DNA of 11,285 nucleotides from DATFGK01 sp046712825 (GTDB taxonomy: Bacteria > Actinomycetota > AC-67), in NCBI GenBank assembly GCA_046712825.1, contig JBKKCR010000132.1:1-11285 (forward strand), in the 5' to 3' direction. Position 1 is the stretch's first letter. Each line of letters begins with the position of its first letter. A program made the position numbers and the translations under genes. Below, one piece after another: positions 1-6,534 of the stretch. The notes beneath the pieces were generated by a model. It was not told the DNA's origin and made no database searches. It was given only the letters and a program-made list of their open reading frames with translations.

Positions 1-79
1 GGACGCCCGAGACGATGCCTTCGAGGACGGACGTGAGCGCGGGTCCGTGGGACTCACCGGCGGTCAGGAAGCGGAGCAT
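1..79 (-). CDS. aroC: Chorismate synthase, N-terminal fragment
   Basis: The first 26 codons of a gene run off the left edge. They read MLRFLTAGESHGPALTSVLE and continue with GIVSGV, an excellent match to the start of chorismate synthase; the AGESHG part belongs to the FMN and substrate site. The enzyme converts EPSP to chorismate, the last shared step of aromatic amino acid synthesis. The ATG at 79 lies 56 bases after the rodZ-like stop, same strand, so it may be read from the pil operon or from its own promoter. Only the N-terminus is visible, so integrity of the rest is unknown. Confidence 0.88.
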   Translation of the reverse strand, partial: MLRFLTAGESHGPALTSVLEGIVSGV

Positions 80-135
80 GCGGCCATCTTACCGGGGGGT
101 CGCGGACCTTCTTGCGTGGTTTGAACCGGCCGAGG

Positions 136-1083
136 TCAGGCGCTGCGCGCCAGGTTGCGGACCACCGGCCCGTCGGTTCCGGTCGTGATCAGCAGGCGGC
201 GAACCTCGCCGGCCACCCCGAGCGGGCCCATCGACCGCCCGTTCACCAGCAGGTCGACGGCGCTCGCGTTGCCGATCAGGATCTCGATCCGGTCGGCTCC
301 CGAGAACGACCTGCTCCAGCCCTGCGCCGCCATCCCTTCGTAGACGACCTCGCCGTCGGCGACCACGCGCAGCCAGCTGCGGCCGCTCGCACGCAGGTCG
401 GCCGTGATCGCCCCGGCCCCGGGGAGGCCGCGAGCGTCGTCCTCAGTCGCGGTCGCCGCGTTCTCGCCCGCATCTTTCGTCGCCGGCGCCGCTTCCGGGA
501 TCGTCCCGTCGAGGTGAGCGGCCGGCGTGCCCGGCGGGCGGAGCGGATCGTCGGCTCCCAGGACCAAGAGCACGCTCACGGCGGCGGCAACGGCCAGGGC
601 CACGAGCCGCCCTCGGCCTTGTCTCCGCGGCGCCACTCGGGCGAGCACGGCGAGCGATGGAGCGACCGGCGGCGGCTCATAGGGCGCCAACAGTTGAAGG
701 AGCGGCTCGGCTTCGAGCCGCAGGTACCAGGCGTATTCGCGGAGGAATGCTTTCGCGTACATCGGGGCCGGGAACTCCTCCAGCGGAGCCCCTCGCTCGA
801 GGGCGGTGAGGTAACGGAGCCCGATGCGGGTGTCGCGCGAGGCCTGAGCCAAGGAGATCTTGCGGCGACGCCTCGCCTTGCGGAGCGCGGCCCCGAGGTC
901 CTCGCCCGGATCGATCCGGCTAACGCGCGCCTGACGGGACGAAGGCACAAGCCGGAAAGACGTCGACTCGGTGGCGTCTCCCCGGTCAAGCGGGGTTCGT
1001 TCGATCTCTACCGTCGCCAAGACGAAGCGGCCTTTCGGCTCGAGCAGGGGAAGCCGAGCAGGTTTTTCCCGGGCCGCGCTCAC
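136..1083 (-). CDS. RodZ-like HTH/DUF4115 membrane protein
   Basis: This protein is up to 315 residues long. An N-terminal region of about 60 residues with no clear family precedes a RodZ-type HTH domain at about 61-122 (LGAALRKARRRRKISLAQAS, YLTALE, FPAPMYAKAFLREYAWYL). A transmembrane helix lies at about 159-177. An Ala-rich linker and a C-terminal beta domain of the DUF4115 type follow at about 226-305 (SWLRVVADGEVVYEG, IEILIGNASAVDLLVNG). In rods, RodZ ties MreB to the membrane; here a role in anchoring or placing the pilus machine is inferred from its position. The start is uncertain: GTG at 1083 has no good ribosome binding site, and TTG at 1020 or GTG at 948 would still keep the HTH. 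The frame is continuous with the upstream gene except for one TAG and 16 codons. Confidence 0.82.
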   Translation of the reverse strand: MSAAREKPARLPLLEPKGRFVLATVEIERTPLDRGDATESTSFRLVPSSRQARVSRIDPGEDLGAALRKARRRRKISLAQASRDTRIGLRYLTALERGAPLEEFPAPMYAKAFLREYAWYLRLEAEPLLQLLAPYEPPPVAPSLAVLARVAPRRQGRGRLVALAVAAAVSVLLVLGADDPLRPPGTPAAHLDGTIPEAAPATKDAGENAATATEDDARGLPGAGAITADLRASGRSWLRVVADGEVVYEGMAAQGWSRSFSGADRIEILIGNASAVDLLVNGRSMGPLGVAGEVRRLLITTGTDGPVVRNLARSA

Positions 1084-1131
1084 GCCAAACGTAGCAAGCG
1101 ATTCATCAGCCCAGCCGGGCGCGTTGAGCCG

Positions 1132-1692
1132 CTACTTGAAGACCTCTTGGCCCTCGCAGAGCGTGAACTGCTCGTCGCCGAAAACGAACGTTCCGCATTC
1201 GGCCGTCAGCGACTTAAGGCGGTAGGAGTCGGCGAAGGTTTCTCCCTCGGACACCTCGTACTCGGTGCCGTCGACGATCACGACCGCCACGCGGTTGTTT
1301 CCTGACCCGCTGATGCTCACGAGGGTCACGCGCTGACCGTCGCCGCCCGTCGGGCCACCGGTCGGACCCGGAGAGCCGCCCGGTGCGGGCGTCCCGCCGA
1401 CCCCGCCGATCGGGCCCGCGCTCACGAGCGGCCGGAACGGATCCTTCCCCTCGAAGACCTCGAAGCTCTCGGGGACGCCGGTCGGAGACGCCGTCGGCGT
1501 CACGGTCGGCCTCGCGGTCGGCGTGGTCGTCCTGGGGGACCTCGGGAAGGCCTCGGGCTCCTCCCCGCCGCCCGACAGGAAGAGCAGGTACACGACGGCG
1601 AGCAGCGCGATGATGCCGAAGAGGATGATCAGCGCACGCTCGCGCGGCTGCAGCCGCTGCCAGCGGCTCTCCTCTTCGATCACGACGGTCAC
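1132..1692 (-). CDS. PilP/GspC-like pilus assembly protein
   Basis: I place the start at the GTG at 1692, because a perfect AGGAGG stands five bases before it; this gives 186 residues. The longer frame to 1827 only shadows pilO. The cytoplasmic N-terminus is followed by a transmembrane helix at about 19-39, a Thr/Pro linker at about 50-74, and the motif FEGKDPFRPLV at 80-90. The DPF.P core is typical of PilP and GspC. A Gly/Pro linker leads to a C-terminal beta domain (VTLVSISGSGNNRVAVVIVDG, TEYEVSEGETFADSYRLKSL, FTL) like the PilP/GspC homology region. Two cysteines (166 and 179) could pair. In diderms PilP links PilNO to the secretin PilQ; no pilQ follows here. Family placement rests on motif and gene order, so it is probable, not certain. 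Confidence 0.75.
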   Translation of the reverse strand: MTVVIEEESRWQRLQPRERALIILFGIIALLAVVYLLFLSGGGEEPEAFPRSPRTTTPTARPTVTPTASPTGVPESFEVFEGKDPFRPLVSAGPIGGVGGTPAPGGSPGPTGGPTGGDGQRVTLVSISGSGNNRVAVVIVDGTEYEVSEGETFADSYRLKSLTAECGTFVFGDEQFTLCEGQEVFK

Positions 1693-1702
1693 GGTTTCCT
1701 CC

Positions 1703-2302
1703 TCATCCGCCGGCGGTTGGGCTCGGAGCCGGGGTGGGAGCCGCCCCACCCAGGCTCGCGTTCGGTGCGACCACGTACATCCGGAACGTGATCGTCGACG
1801 ACAACGTGAACAGGCCCGAGACCACATCGGTCTGAGGCGAGATGGCGATCGAAGTCACCTCGACGACGCGCTCCAACTCCTCGAGTCGCGTCAACAGGGA
1901 CTGCAGGCGGAAGAACCCGCCAACGACCTGGACCGTCACGGTGACGACCTGAACGCCGGTGCGGCCGGTAAGCGCGCCCGGCGGGCTCGGCGCGATCGAA
2001 CGGAGGTCGATGCCCGAAGCCGTCGCCGCCGTCTGAAGCTGGCGGATGAGCGACGGCAGCTCGGGTGTCGGCGGAAGCAGCCGGTCGAACACCGCGAGCC
2101 TCGCCCGCGTGGTCGGTTCGTCACGCTGCGCCGTCTGAAGCTGACGCAGCCGATTGCGCAGGGTCTGGTTCTCGTCCTGCGCGAGTTCGATCTGTTCTCG
2201 CACCTCGGAGATGTCCTTCAACTTGGGGCTGAGAAGGAACAGGAAGAACACCGCGACGATCAGCACGGCGGCGACGGCGGCCAGCACGTATCGGCGCGTC
2301 AT
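1703..2302 (-). CDS. pilO: Type IV pilus assembly protein PilO
   Basis: This 199-residue protein has a very short cytoplasmic end (MTRR), a transmembrane helix at about 5-24, and a coiled coil at about 27-60 (SEVREQIELAQDENQTLRNRLRQ). The periplasmic-type domain follows, with the LLPPTPELPSLIRQLQTAATASGI motif at about 75-98 that is typical of PilO. The C-terminal domain has alternating beta strands (VVTVTVQVVGGFFRLQSLL). The last 15 residues form a Gly/Ala/Pro tail unlike the usual compact end. It dimerises with PilN. The start overlaps the pilN stop as ATGA. The stop overlaps the ribosome binding site of the next gene. Confidence 0.93.
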   Translation of the reverse strand: MTRRYVLAAVAAVLIVAVFFLFLLSPKLKDISEVREQIELAQDENQTLRNRLRQLQTAQRDEPTTRARLAVFDRLLPPTPELPSLIRQLQTAATASGIDLRSIAPSPPGALTGRTGVQVVTVTVQVVGGFFRLQSLLTRLEELERVVEVTSIAISPQTDVVSGLFTLSSTITFRMYVVAPNASLGGAAPTPAPSPTAGG

Positions 2303-2922
2303 GGCTGTCGCAGACCTCCCGGCTGGTTCCGTCGGAGGGCGTCCTGGTCGAGCTGGACCGAGGAGTTGAAATCGACCAGCGTTTGGAGGGATTCGGATTC
2401 CGTCTTCGCCGACAACGAGAGATAGGGGAACAGGAACTCATCGACCCCGGCGAGGCGGCTCAACCACCGCGCTACGTCGAGATGCGTGAAGGTCTGCCCC
2501 GAGACCTGGATCGTTCCGACGGGCGCGGTCGCAGCGCCGGGTGCCGTCGCGGCGGCCTGGACCGAGCCAGAGAAGTTCGTCAGCCACACGTCGGATGGGA
2601 TGACCAAGCTGATGTTGTTGAGGAGCAAGCTCCACCGAACCTCGTTCACGGTGAGCTGGCCGAGGAGCTGCTCTTTCGTTCGAAGGGTCGCTTGGAGCTG
2701 CGCGAACCCTTGCAGCTGATTGACCTGGCGCTCCAAACGCGAATTCGCACGCTCCTGAGCCTCGAGGTCGCCGCGTGCGCCGGACAGTCGCGCCCCTTGC
2801 AGGACGAACACGAGCACCAGGAGCGCCACGAGCCCGAGCAGGGCGGCCGCGAGGAGCAGCGTCATCTGGCGGGCGCGACGCCGCTCAGCGATATCCGAAG
2901 GAAGCAGGTTGATCTGGCGCAT
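2299..2922 (-). CDS. pilN: Type IV pilus assembly protein PilN
   Basis: This 207-residue bitopic membrane protein carries the diagnostic N-terminal motif INLLP at residues 4-8, which in characterised systems docks into PilM. A basic stretch (AERRRAR) and a transmembrane helix at about 20-41 follow. A coiled-coil segment at about 50-85 (LEAQERANSRLERQVNQLQ) comes next, then a ferredoxin-like extracytoplasmic domain. An Ala/Pro-rich loop (about 122-135) interrupts that domain. PilN pairs with PilO to form the inner-membrane alignment complex. It overlaps pilM by one base and pilO by four (ATGA), the normal operon packing. Confidence 0.94.
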   Translation of the reverse strand: MRQINLLPSDIAERRRARQMTLLLAAALLGLVALLVLVFVLQGARLSGARGDLEAQERANSRLERQVNQLQGFAQLQATLRTKEQLLGQLTVNEVRWSLLLNNISLVIPSDVWLTNFSGSVQAAATAPGAATAPVGTIQVSGQTFTHLDVARWLSRLAGVDEFLFPYLSLSAKTESESLQTLVDFNSSVQLDQDALRRNQPGGLRQP

Positions 2923-3980
2923 CAGGCCTCCCGCATGGCCAGACCGATGGCAACCGAGGCGACGCTTCCCATCTGGGACAGCTCGTCGGGTGTCTGATCG
3001 ACCTTTCCGAGACGCACGCGCGCGAGCGGTTGCCCTTCTTCGACGGGGAGATGCAGAGCCGCCGACAACCGCTCGTGAAGGCCCGGGAGCCTCGAGCCCC
3101 CACCGGTCACGATGACCGTCGAGATCCGCGCAGCTCCCGGCTGGGTCAGGTAGTAGTCGAGCGAGCCCCGCACCTCGTCGATGAACGCTGCGGCGCGCAT
3201 CTCGATCATCCGCGCGGCGCCTTCGGGCGGGGTCGGGCCACCTTCGGGCGCAACCCCGATGCGAGCCTTCACGGTCTCGGCTTCGTCCCAGGCAACGGTC
3301 AGACCGGCGGCAAGGGCCTCGGTCACTTCGTCGCCGCCCATCGGAAGGATCCGGACGAAGCGCGGACGGGCCTGCTCGTGCACCACGATGTTCGTGACGC
3401 CGGCACCGATGTCGATCAGTGCCTCCCCCTCCCGGGGGCCCAGGAGGCCCGTCGGCGAGCCGAGCGCGCGGAGCATCGCGAAGGAGCTGAGATCGACCGC
3501 GGCCGGGTCCAACCCCGCGCCCTGCGCTGCCGCCACGAAGGTGTTGACCATGTCGCGTTGCGCGGCGACGAGCAGGACGTTCAGCACCTGATCGCCGGCA
3601 TCGTTGGTCCGCTCCTCGAGGATCTGATAGTCGAGGATCGCGTCCTCGATCGGGATCGGGATGAACTCCTGCGCCTGGAACTGGAGCGCACCCTTGAGCT
3701 CTAGCTCGTCCATCGCGGGCATCTCCACCTGGCGTACGACGACCTTCTGATTCGCGAGGCCGAGTGCCGTGTTGCGGATGGAGAACCGGCCGCGTCGGAC
3801 AAGCTCGCGGAGCGCGCCTATAACGGCGTCCATGTCGGCGATCTCACCGCCGACGATGGCCCCACGCGGCAGCGGCGCGGAGGCGAACCGCGCCAGCGTA
3901 GGCGGGTCGGATTTCATCGACACCTCAGCGGCGCGAACCGCGCTGGTGCCGATGTCCAGCCCCAAAAGTGTGCGGGCCAT
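2922..3980 (-). CDS. pilM: Type IV pilus assembly protein PilM, actin-like ATPase
   Basis: This 352-residue cytoplasmic protein of the FtsA/actin fold has the usual PilM length. It binds the N-terminal tail of PilN and couples the alignment complex to the cytoplasmic motor. Actin-fold signatures are visible: phosphate-1 loop LGLDIGTSAVRAAEV at 6-20, phosphate-2 EALIDIGAGVTNIVV at 186-200, and the adenosine motif STVIVTGGGSRLPG at 287-300. The family-typical FQAQEFIPIPIEDAILDY is at 101-118, and the SHS2-like insert lies between. It starts two bases after the HTH stop and overlaps pilN by one base (TGATG), so translation is coupled on both sides. There are no truncations or missing motifs. Confidence 0.96.
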   Translation of the reverse strand: MARTLLGLDIGTSAVRAAEVSMKSDPPTLARFASAPLPRGAIVGGEIADMDAVIGALRELVRRGRFSIRNTALGLANQKVVVRQVEMPAMDELELKGALQFQAQEFIPIPIEDAILDYQILEERTNDAGDQVLNVLLVAAQRDMVNTFVAAAQGAGLDPAAVDLSSFAMLRALGSPTGLLGPREGEALIDIGAGVTNIVVHEQARPRFVRILPMGGDEVTEALAAGLTVAWDEAETVKARIGVAPEGGPTPPEGAARMIEMRAAAFIDEVRGSLDYYLTQPGAARISTVIVTGGGSRLPGLHERLSAALHLPVEEGQPLARVRLGKVDQTPDELSQMGSVASVAIGLAMREA

Positions 3981-3982
3981 CG

Positions 3983-4201
3983 CTATCCGTTCGGTATGTC
4001 GACCTTGACCGCCCGGTCGGACAGGTAGCGGTTCACATCGCTTTCGCGGATCCGGTAGTTCTTGCCGACCCGGATCGCGGCGAGGCTCCCGCTCTTGATC
4101 AGCCGGTAGACGGTCATGGTCGAGACACGCATCAACGACGCCACCTCCCCAACGGTGAGGAGGCGGTCGCCCACGTACGGGCTTCTCCGCGGAGGCGTCA
4201 T
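3983..4201 (-). CDS. Excisionase/BldC-like helix-turn-helix DNA-binding protein
   Basis: This 72-residue protein is almost wholly one winged HTH domain of the MerR/excisionase (HTH_17) type. LLTVGEVASLMRVSTMTVYRL at 14-34 gives the helix-turn-helix, and the IKSGSLAAIRVGKNYRI wing follows at 35-51. The size and layout match BldC-type regulators. I chose the ATG at 4201, which has GAAAGGGG just upstream; the frame extends to 4288 but that extension has no family character. It is the first gene of the pil operon and stops two bases before the pilM start, so both are translated together. A role as local regulator of the pilus operon, including its own promoter, is the simplest reading. It could instead act on other pilus or developmental promoters. 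No integrase is nearby, so a true excisionase role is unlikely. Confidence 0.87.
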   Translation of the reverse strand: MTPPRRSPYVGDRLLTVGEVASLMRVSTMTVYRLIKSGSLAAIRVGKNYRIRESDVNRYLSDRAVKVDIPNG

Positions 4202-4230
4202 ACGGCCCCTTTCCACGAATCGGACTTCTG

Positions 4231-4263
4231 CAACATGTTCACCAACGTCACCATGTCCACCAA
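4231..4263. repeat. Two 15-base direct repeats, 18-base period, in the pil operon leader
   Basis: The plus strand reads CAACATGTTCACCAA at 4231-4245 and CACCATGTCCACCAA at 4249-4263, identical at 13 of 15 positions. They lie between the proposed transcription start and the HTH start codon. Direct repeats could be sites for a BldC-like protein, which is known to bind direct repeats cooperatively; here that is inferred. The 18-base period is a multiple of three, so they would encode a repeat only if a longer HTH form starting near 4276 or 4288 were made. Confidence 0.4.
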
Positions 4264-4310
4264 GTTCCACAAACATCACAGCCTGCACAACGGACTCGGA
4301 AGGAGGCGAC

Positions 4311-4338
4311 CCTATACATCTTGCTCTTTTGAAGTCAA
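4311..4338 (-). promoter_or_regulatory. Probable promoter of the HTH-pilMNO operon
   Basis: On the minus strand TTGACT (4333-4338) and TATAGG (4311-4316) stand 16 bases apart, a fair match to a housekeeping sigma factor promoter. It lies in the only AT-rich island of the window, upstream of the operon's first gene. Transcription would begin near 4304 and leave a leader of about 100 bases before the ATG at 4201. Confidence 0.6.
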
Positions 4339-4347
4339 GAGCAAGAT
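4318..4347. promoter_or_regulatory. Inverted repeat overlapping the promoter, candidate operator
   Basis: An 11-bp perfect inverted repeat (ATCTTGCTCTT at 4318-4328 and its complement at 4337-4347, 8-base spacer) covers the -35 box and the spacer of the proposed promoter. Position, symmetry and lack of a T-run argue for an operator rather than a terminator. The HTH protein encoded 117 bases further on is the obvious candidate to bind it. Confidence 0.55.
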
Positions 4348-4357
4348 TCGACGACTC

Positions 4358-4370
4358 AAGATGACATCTT
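4358..4370. repeat. Palindrome AAGATG-A-CATCTT upstream of the pil operon promoter
   Basis: A 13-base perfect palindrome with 6-base arms lies 20 bases upstream of the proposed -35 box, in an AT-rich island. Its AAGAT/ATCTT ends recur in the inverted repeat inside the promoter, giving four copies of the pentamer in 53 bases. It may be a binding site for a regulator, for example the HTH protein encoded downstream; this is inferred. Confidence 0.45.
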
Positions 4371-4455
4371 TAGAACTACACAACTGTAATTAGCAGCGCA
4401 CACCCAGCGTGAGCAGGGCCAACAGTGGAGGCAAGGGATTCGGGGGTCGTTCCGG

Positions 4456-5256
4456 TTAGCGATACATATCGAGCAGGGTCTTACCGGCCAGGGCGCTGAT
4501 GATCGCGCCGAGGGCCATGAAGGGGCCGAAGGGGATCGCAGTCTTACGCCCGGCCTTCCCTGTGATCATGAGCGCGATGCCGACCACCGCCCCGATCGCG
4601 AAGGCCGCGAAGAAGGCGATGACGAGCCTCCCCCACCCCAGGTACCCGAGGAACAGGCCGATGAGGCCGGCGAGCTTCACGTCCCCCATCCCCATTCCCG
4701 CCGGCGAGATGAGCGCGACGAGGAGGAACCCTCCGGCGCCGGCGATTCCGCCCAGCACTGCGCGCAGCCACGCATCCAGGCCCGGTCCGAGGGCTGCCGT
4801 TATGGCCAGCAGCGGAACGGCGGCGATTACCGAGGGATATACGATCTTGTTGGGCAGGATCTTGTGCTCGAGGTCGATGAGGGAAAGAGCCACGAGGACC
4901 CAGAGGAAGGGCAGGAATGCCAGCAGCTGCCAACCCTCCCCGCTCGAGGGCGTGCCAGCCGGGACCAGCTCGTCGCGACGTAGCACGGCGACCATCCACA
5001 CGATAGCCGTCAGCAGCTCCCCGGCCGGGTAGCGCGCCGAGATGCGCCCTTTGCAGTAGCGACAGCGTCCCCTCAAGAGAAGCCAAGAGACGACCGGGAT
5101 GTTGTCGGCCAGCGACAGCTCGTGCTCGCACGAAGGACACCGGGAGCCGGGTCGCACGATCGACTCCCGGCGCGGCACCCGATGCACGACAACGTTAAGG
5201 AAACTGCCGAAGGTCAGGCCCCCTACCCCGGCGAGCGCGACGGCGAACGCTTCCAT
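4456..5256 (-). CDS. pilD: Prepilin peptidase / N-methyltransferase (type 4 prepilin leader peptidase)
   Basis: This 266-residue integral membrane aspartyl protease cleaves the Gly-Phe bond of type IV prepilin leaders and usually N-methylates the new N-terminus. The N-terminal domain has GSFLNVVVHRVPR at 17-29 and two zinc-binding CxxC pairs (Cys40/43 and Cys65/68). The peptidase part has the two catalytic aspartates of the GxGD family: Asp128 in LIDLEHKILPN and Asp192 in GMGMGDVKL. Several hydrophobic helices fill the rest. A TTG at 5295 would add 13 residues. I prefer the ATG at 5256 because the paralogous copy at 8324 starts at the same codon, and the sequence just upstream has lost its frame between copies. 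No strong ribosome binding site is seen at either start. Its natural substrates are the prepilins encoded further upstream. Confidence 0.95.
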   Translation of the reverse strand: MEAFAVALAGVGGLTFGSFLNVVVHRVPRRESIVRPGSRCPSCEHELSLADNIPVVSWLLLRGRCRYCKGRISARYPAGELLTAIVWMVAVLRRDELVPAGTPSSGEGWQLLAFLPFLWVLVALSLIDLEHKILPNKIVYPSVIAAVPLLAITAALGPGLDAWLRAVLGGIAGAGGFLLVALISPAGMGMGDVKLAGLIGLFLGYLGWGRLVIAFFAAFAIGAVVGIALMITGKAGRKTAIPFGPFMALGAIISALAGKTLLDMYR

Positions 5257-5419
5257 CGGTTGCGAGGCTATCGCAGGCCGTTGCTCGGGGAGCAATCAGT
5301 GGCGCGCTCAAGGGCGGCGTCGAGGCCGCAACATCATCACTGAACATGGCGGATCTTGGACCCGGACGCAGGCAGGTGGAGTTGTACACCACCTCGGATC
5401 TGCAGCGCGGCCAGCACCA
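5257..5419. other. Spacer between FN3 gene and pilD
   Basis: This 163-base spacer holds no gene I can support. A weak hairpin (AGGTGG at 5374-5379 paired with CCACCT at 5389-5394) lies 26 bases after the FN3 stop but lacks a T-run, so a terminator is doubtful. The 20 bases next to the pilD start (to about 5276) match the same position beside the broken pilD copy. No clear promoter for pilD is visible. Confidence 0.4.
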
Positions 5420-5929
5420 CTACAGGCAAAGACTCGAGGGCGTCGTCACCGATACTTGGGCCGAATTCGCGCTCCGCCAATTGTTCTTCTTGGCCTGCAC
5501 GACGTAGTGGTAGGCCTGGGAGAAAGCGACGGTAGAGTCGGTGTAGTTGGTCGTGGTGTGGCCGCTGACGGTCGCGATCGACGTGTAAGGCCCGCCGCTG
5601 GTGAGTGATCGGAAGATCTCGTATCCGTCGGCGAAGGTCGAGCTCGTCGCGGTCCAGGACAGGTTGACGTCAGCCTGAATGAGGACCACACAGGCGCCGT
5701 TGGACGCTGTCGGTCCTGTCGGAGCCGCCAACGTTGCCGTCGAAATGGTCATGGACGGCGGCGAGGGTGACGACGTCCAGTTGCCGGACGCCACCCCGGC
5801 CATCTGAACCCAGACCAGAGCCGTTACGAGGAGGCCCTGCTTCGCTCCCCAGGGGCGGCGGGGCGACGACGGCCTCGAAAGGTCTCGAACCCGCCCACGT
5901 GGCCGCGGTCCCGGCGCTTGCTCACGCAT
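5420..5929 (-). CDS. Small exported FN3-domain protein, probable SipW substrate
   Basis: This 169-residue protein has an Arg/Pro-rich N-terminus, then a hydrophobic segment at about 31-48 (KQGLLVTALVWVQMAGVASG). The TSSPSPPSMTISTATLAAPT stretch follows and resembles the region after the signal core in SipW-linked FN3 proteins of actinobacteria. Residues about 65-163 are a single fibronectin type III domain, with strands around VNLSWTATSS, YEIFRSLTSGGPYTSIATV and YHYVVQAKKNNWRSANS. Two cysteines flank the domain (80 and 168). The ATG at 5929 overlaps the sipW stop by 8 bases, which suggests translational coupling. The protein is probably secreted or surface-held and may anchor or modify the camelysin-like fibre, as TapA does for TasA in Bacillus. 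That analogy is one of position and not of sequence. The exact function is unknown. Confidence 0.75.
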   Translation of the reverse strand: MREQAPGPRPRGRVRDLSRPSSPRRPWGAKQGLLVTALVWVQMAGVASGNWTSSPSPPSMTISTATLAAPTGPTASNGACVVLIQADVNLSWTATSSTFADGYEIFRSLTSGGPYTSIATVSGHTTTNYTDSTVAFSQAYHYVVQAKKNNWRSANSAQVSVTTPSSLCL

Positions 5930-6467
5930 GCGCGCCGACCTCCTTCGAGTGCCTCCGCGGACGCCAGATATCGGCGAGCCAGATCAGCGCCAGGATTGCG
6001 GGGATGACCATGAGAGCGAGTTCCCGGACCAGGGGCTGGCGGAACCAGCGGATGCCGAGTCCTACGTAGGGAACCACCGCCCGAACACGCCAGACCTTCG
6101 AGTCTTCAACGCGGGCGACCCAAGGGTCCGGAGCCTCGTTGGCGTCTCCCTTCGTTCGGATCACCGGATGTTGACCCGAGGCGAAAACCTCCACGACGCG
6201 GTGGCTCACGACGCGGTGGTCCTCGACCGGGATGTGGTAGGTGATGATCTGACCGACGCGCACCTCGCTCGGCTGCTGTGGGGTCACGAAGAGGACCGAG
6301 CCCGCCGGGATCGCGGGATCCATGCTCCCCGTCAGCACCGTTAGGGAGCGATATGCGCCTGTGCGCGGACCCAAGCCGAGGATGATAAAGACGACCACGC
6401 TCGAAGTGAGCATGGCGCCGAGTAGGAACCTGCCGCAGCCTCTCACGATCTTCAGGATCTTCGTCAT
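5922..6467 (-). CDS. sipW: SipW-type (ER-type) signal peptidase I
   Basis: This 181-residue membrane protease removes signal peptides from exported proteins, here most likely the camelysin-like and FN3 neighbours. An N-terminal transmembrane helix lies at about 12-33. The catalytic motif LTGSMDPAIPAG carries Ser48. The general base position is His89 in VVSHRVVEV; histidine in place of the bacterial lysine marks the ER/SipW-type subfamily. The conserved acidic region KGDANEAPDPW is at 106-116, and a second helix lies at about 147-168, followed by a basic tail. I chose the ATG at 6467 because GGAG stands six bases before it; a TTG at 6479 would add four residues. The stop overlaps the next start by 8 bases. 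Type IV prepilins do not need this enzyme, so it serves the cassette rather than the pilus itself. Confidence 0.93.
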   Translation of the reverse strand: MTKILKIVRGCGRFLLGAMLTSSVVVFIILGLGPRTGAYRSLTVLTGSMDPAIPAGSVLFVTPQQPSEVRVGQIITYHIPVEDHRVVSHRVVEVFASGQHPVIRTKGDANEAPDPWVARVEDSKVWRVRAVVPYVGLGIRWFRQPLVRELALMVIPAILALIWLADIWRPRRHSKEVGAHA

Positions 6468-6485
6468 CGATCTCTCCAAGGGCAG

Positions 6486-6519
6486 CGGCGGGGCTGCGAC
6501 TTCTCGCGCAGCCCCGCCG
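6486..6519 (-). terminator. Strong hairpin between camelysin-like gene and sipW, possible attenuator
   Basis: A perfect 13-bp inverted repeat (CGGCGGGGCTGCG at 6486-6498 paired with 6507-6519) with an 8-base loop fills most of the 67-base gap between the two start/stop signals. On the minus strand it follows the camelysin-like stop and precedes the sipW ribosome binding site. No T-run follows it, so it is not a canonical intrinsic terminator. Partial termination, or protection of the upstream mRNA from 3' decay, fits a high-substrate, low-peptidase ratio; that role is inferred. Confidence 0.6.
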
Positions 6520-6534
6520 ATCGTCCCTTCGGGA

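Noticed and set aside
112..1305. 397-codon open frame on the plus strand opposite the RodZ-like and PilP-like genes
   Set aside because: It is Arg-rich without any domain, and it lies antisense to two genes with clear families; long antisense frames are expected at this GC content.
4232..4239. AACATGTT, which resembles half of a SOS-box palindrome
   Set aside because: The symmetry stops after eight bases and no DNA-damage gene is near; it is better seen as part of the 18-base direct repeats.
4202..4288. N-terminal extension of the HTH protein to a GTG at 4288 or ATG at 4276
   Set aside because: It has no family character, whereas the ATG at 4201 has a good ribosome binding site and gives the usual BldC-like size.
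5257..5295. TTG start of pilD at 5295
   Set aside because: There is no ribosome binding site, and the frame is not kept in the paralogous copy upstream of the ATG.
5374..5394. Hairpin after the FN3 gene as an intrinsic terminator
   Set aside because: The 6-bp stem is short and no T-run follows on the minus strand.
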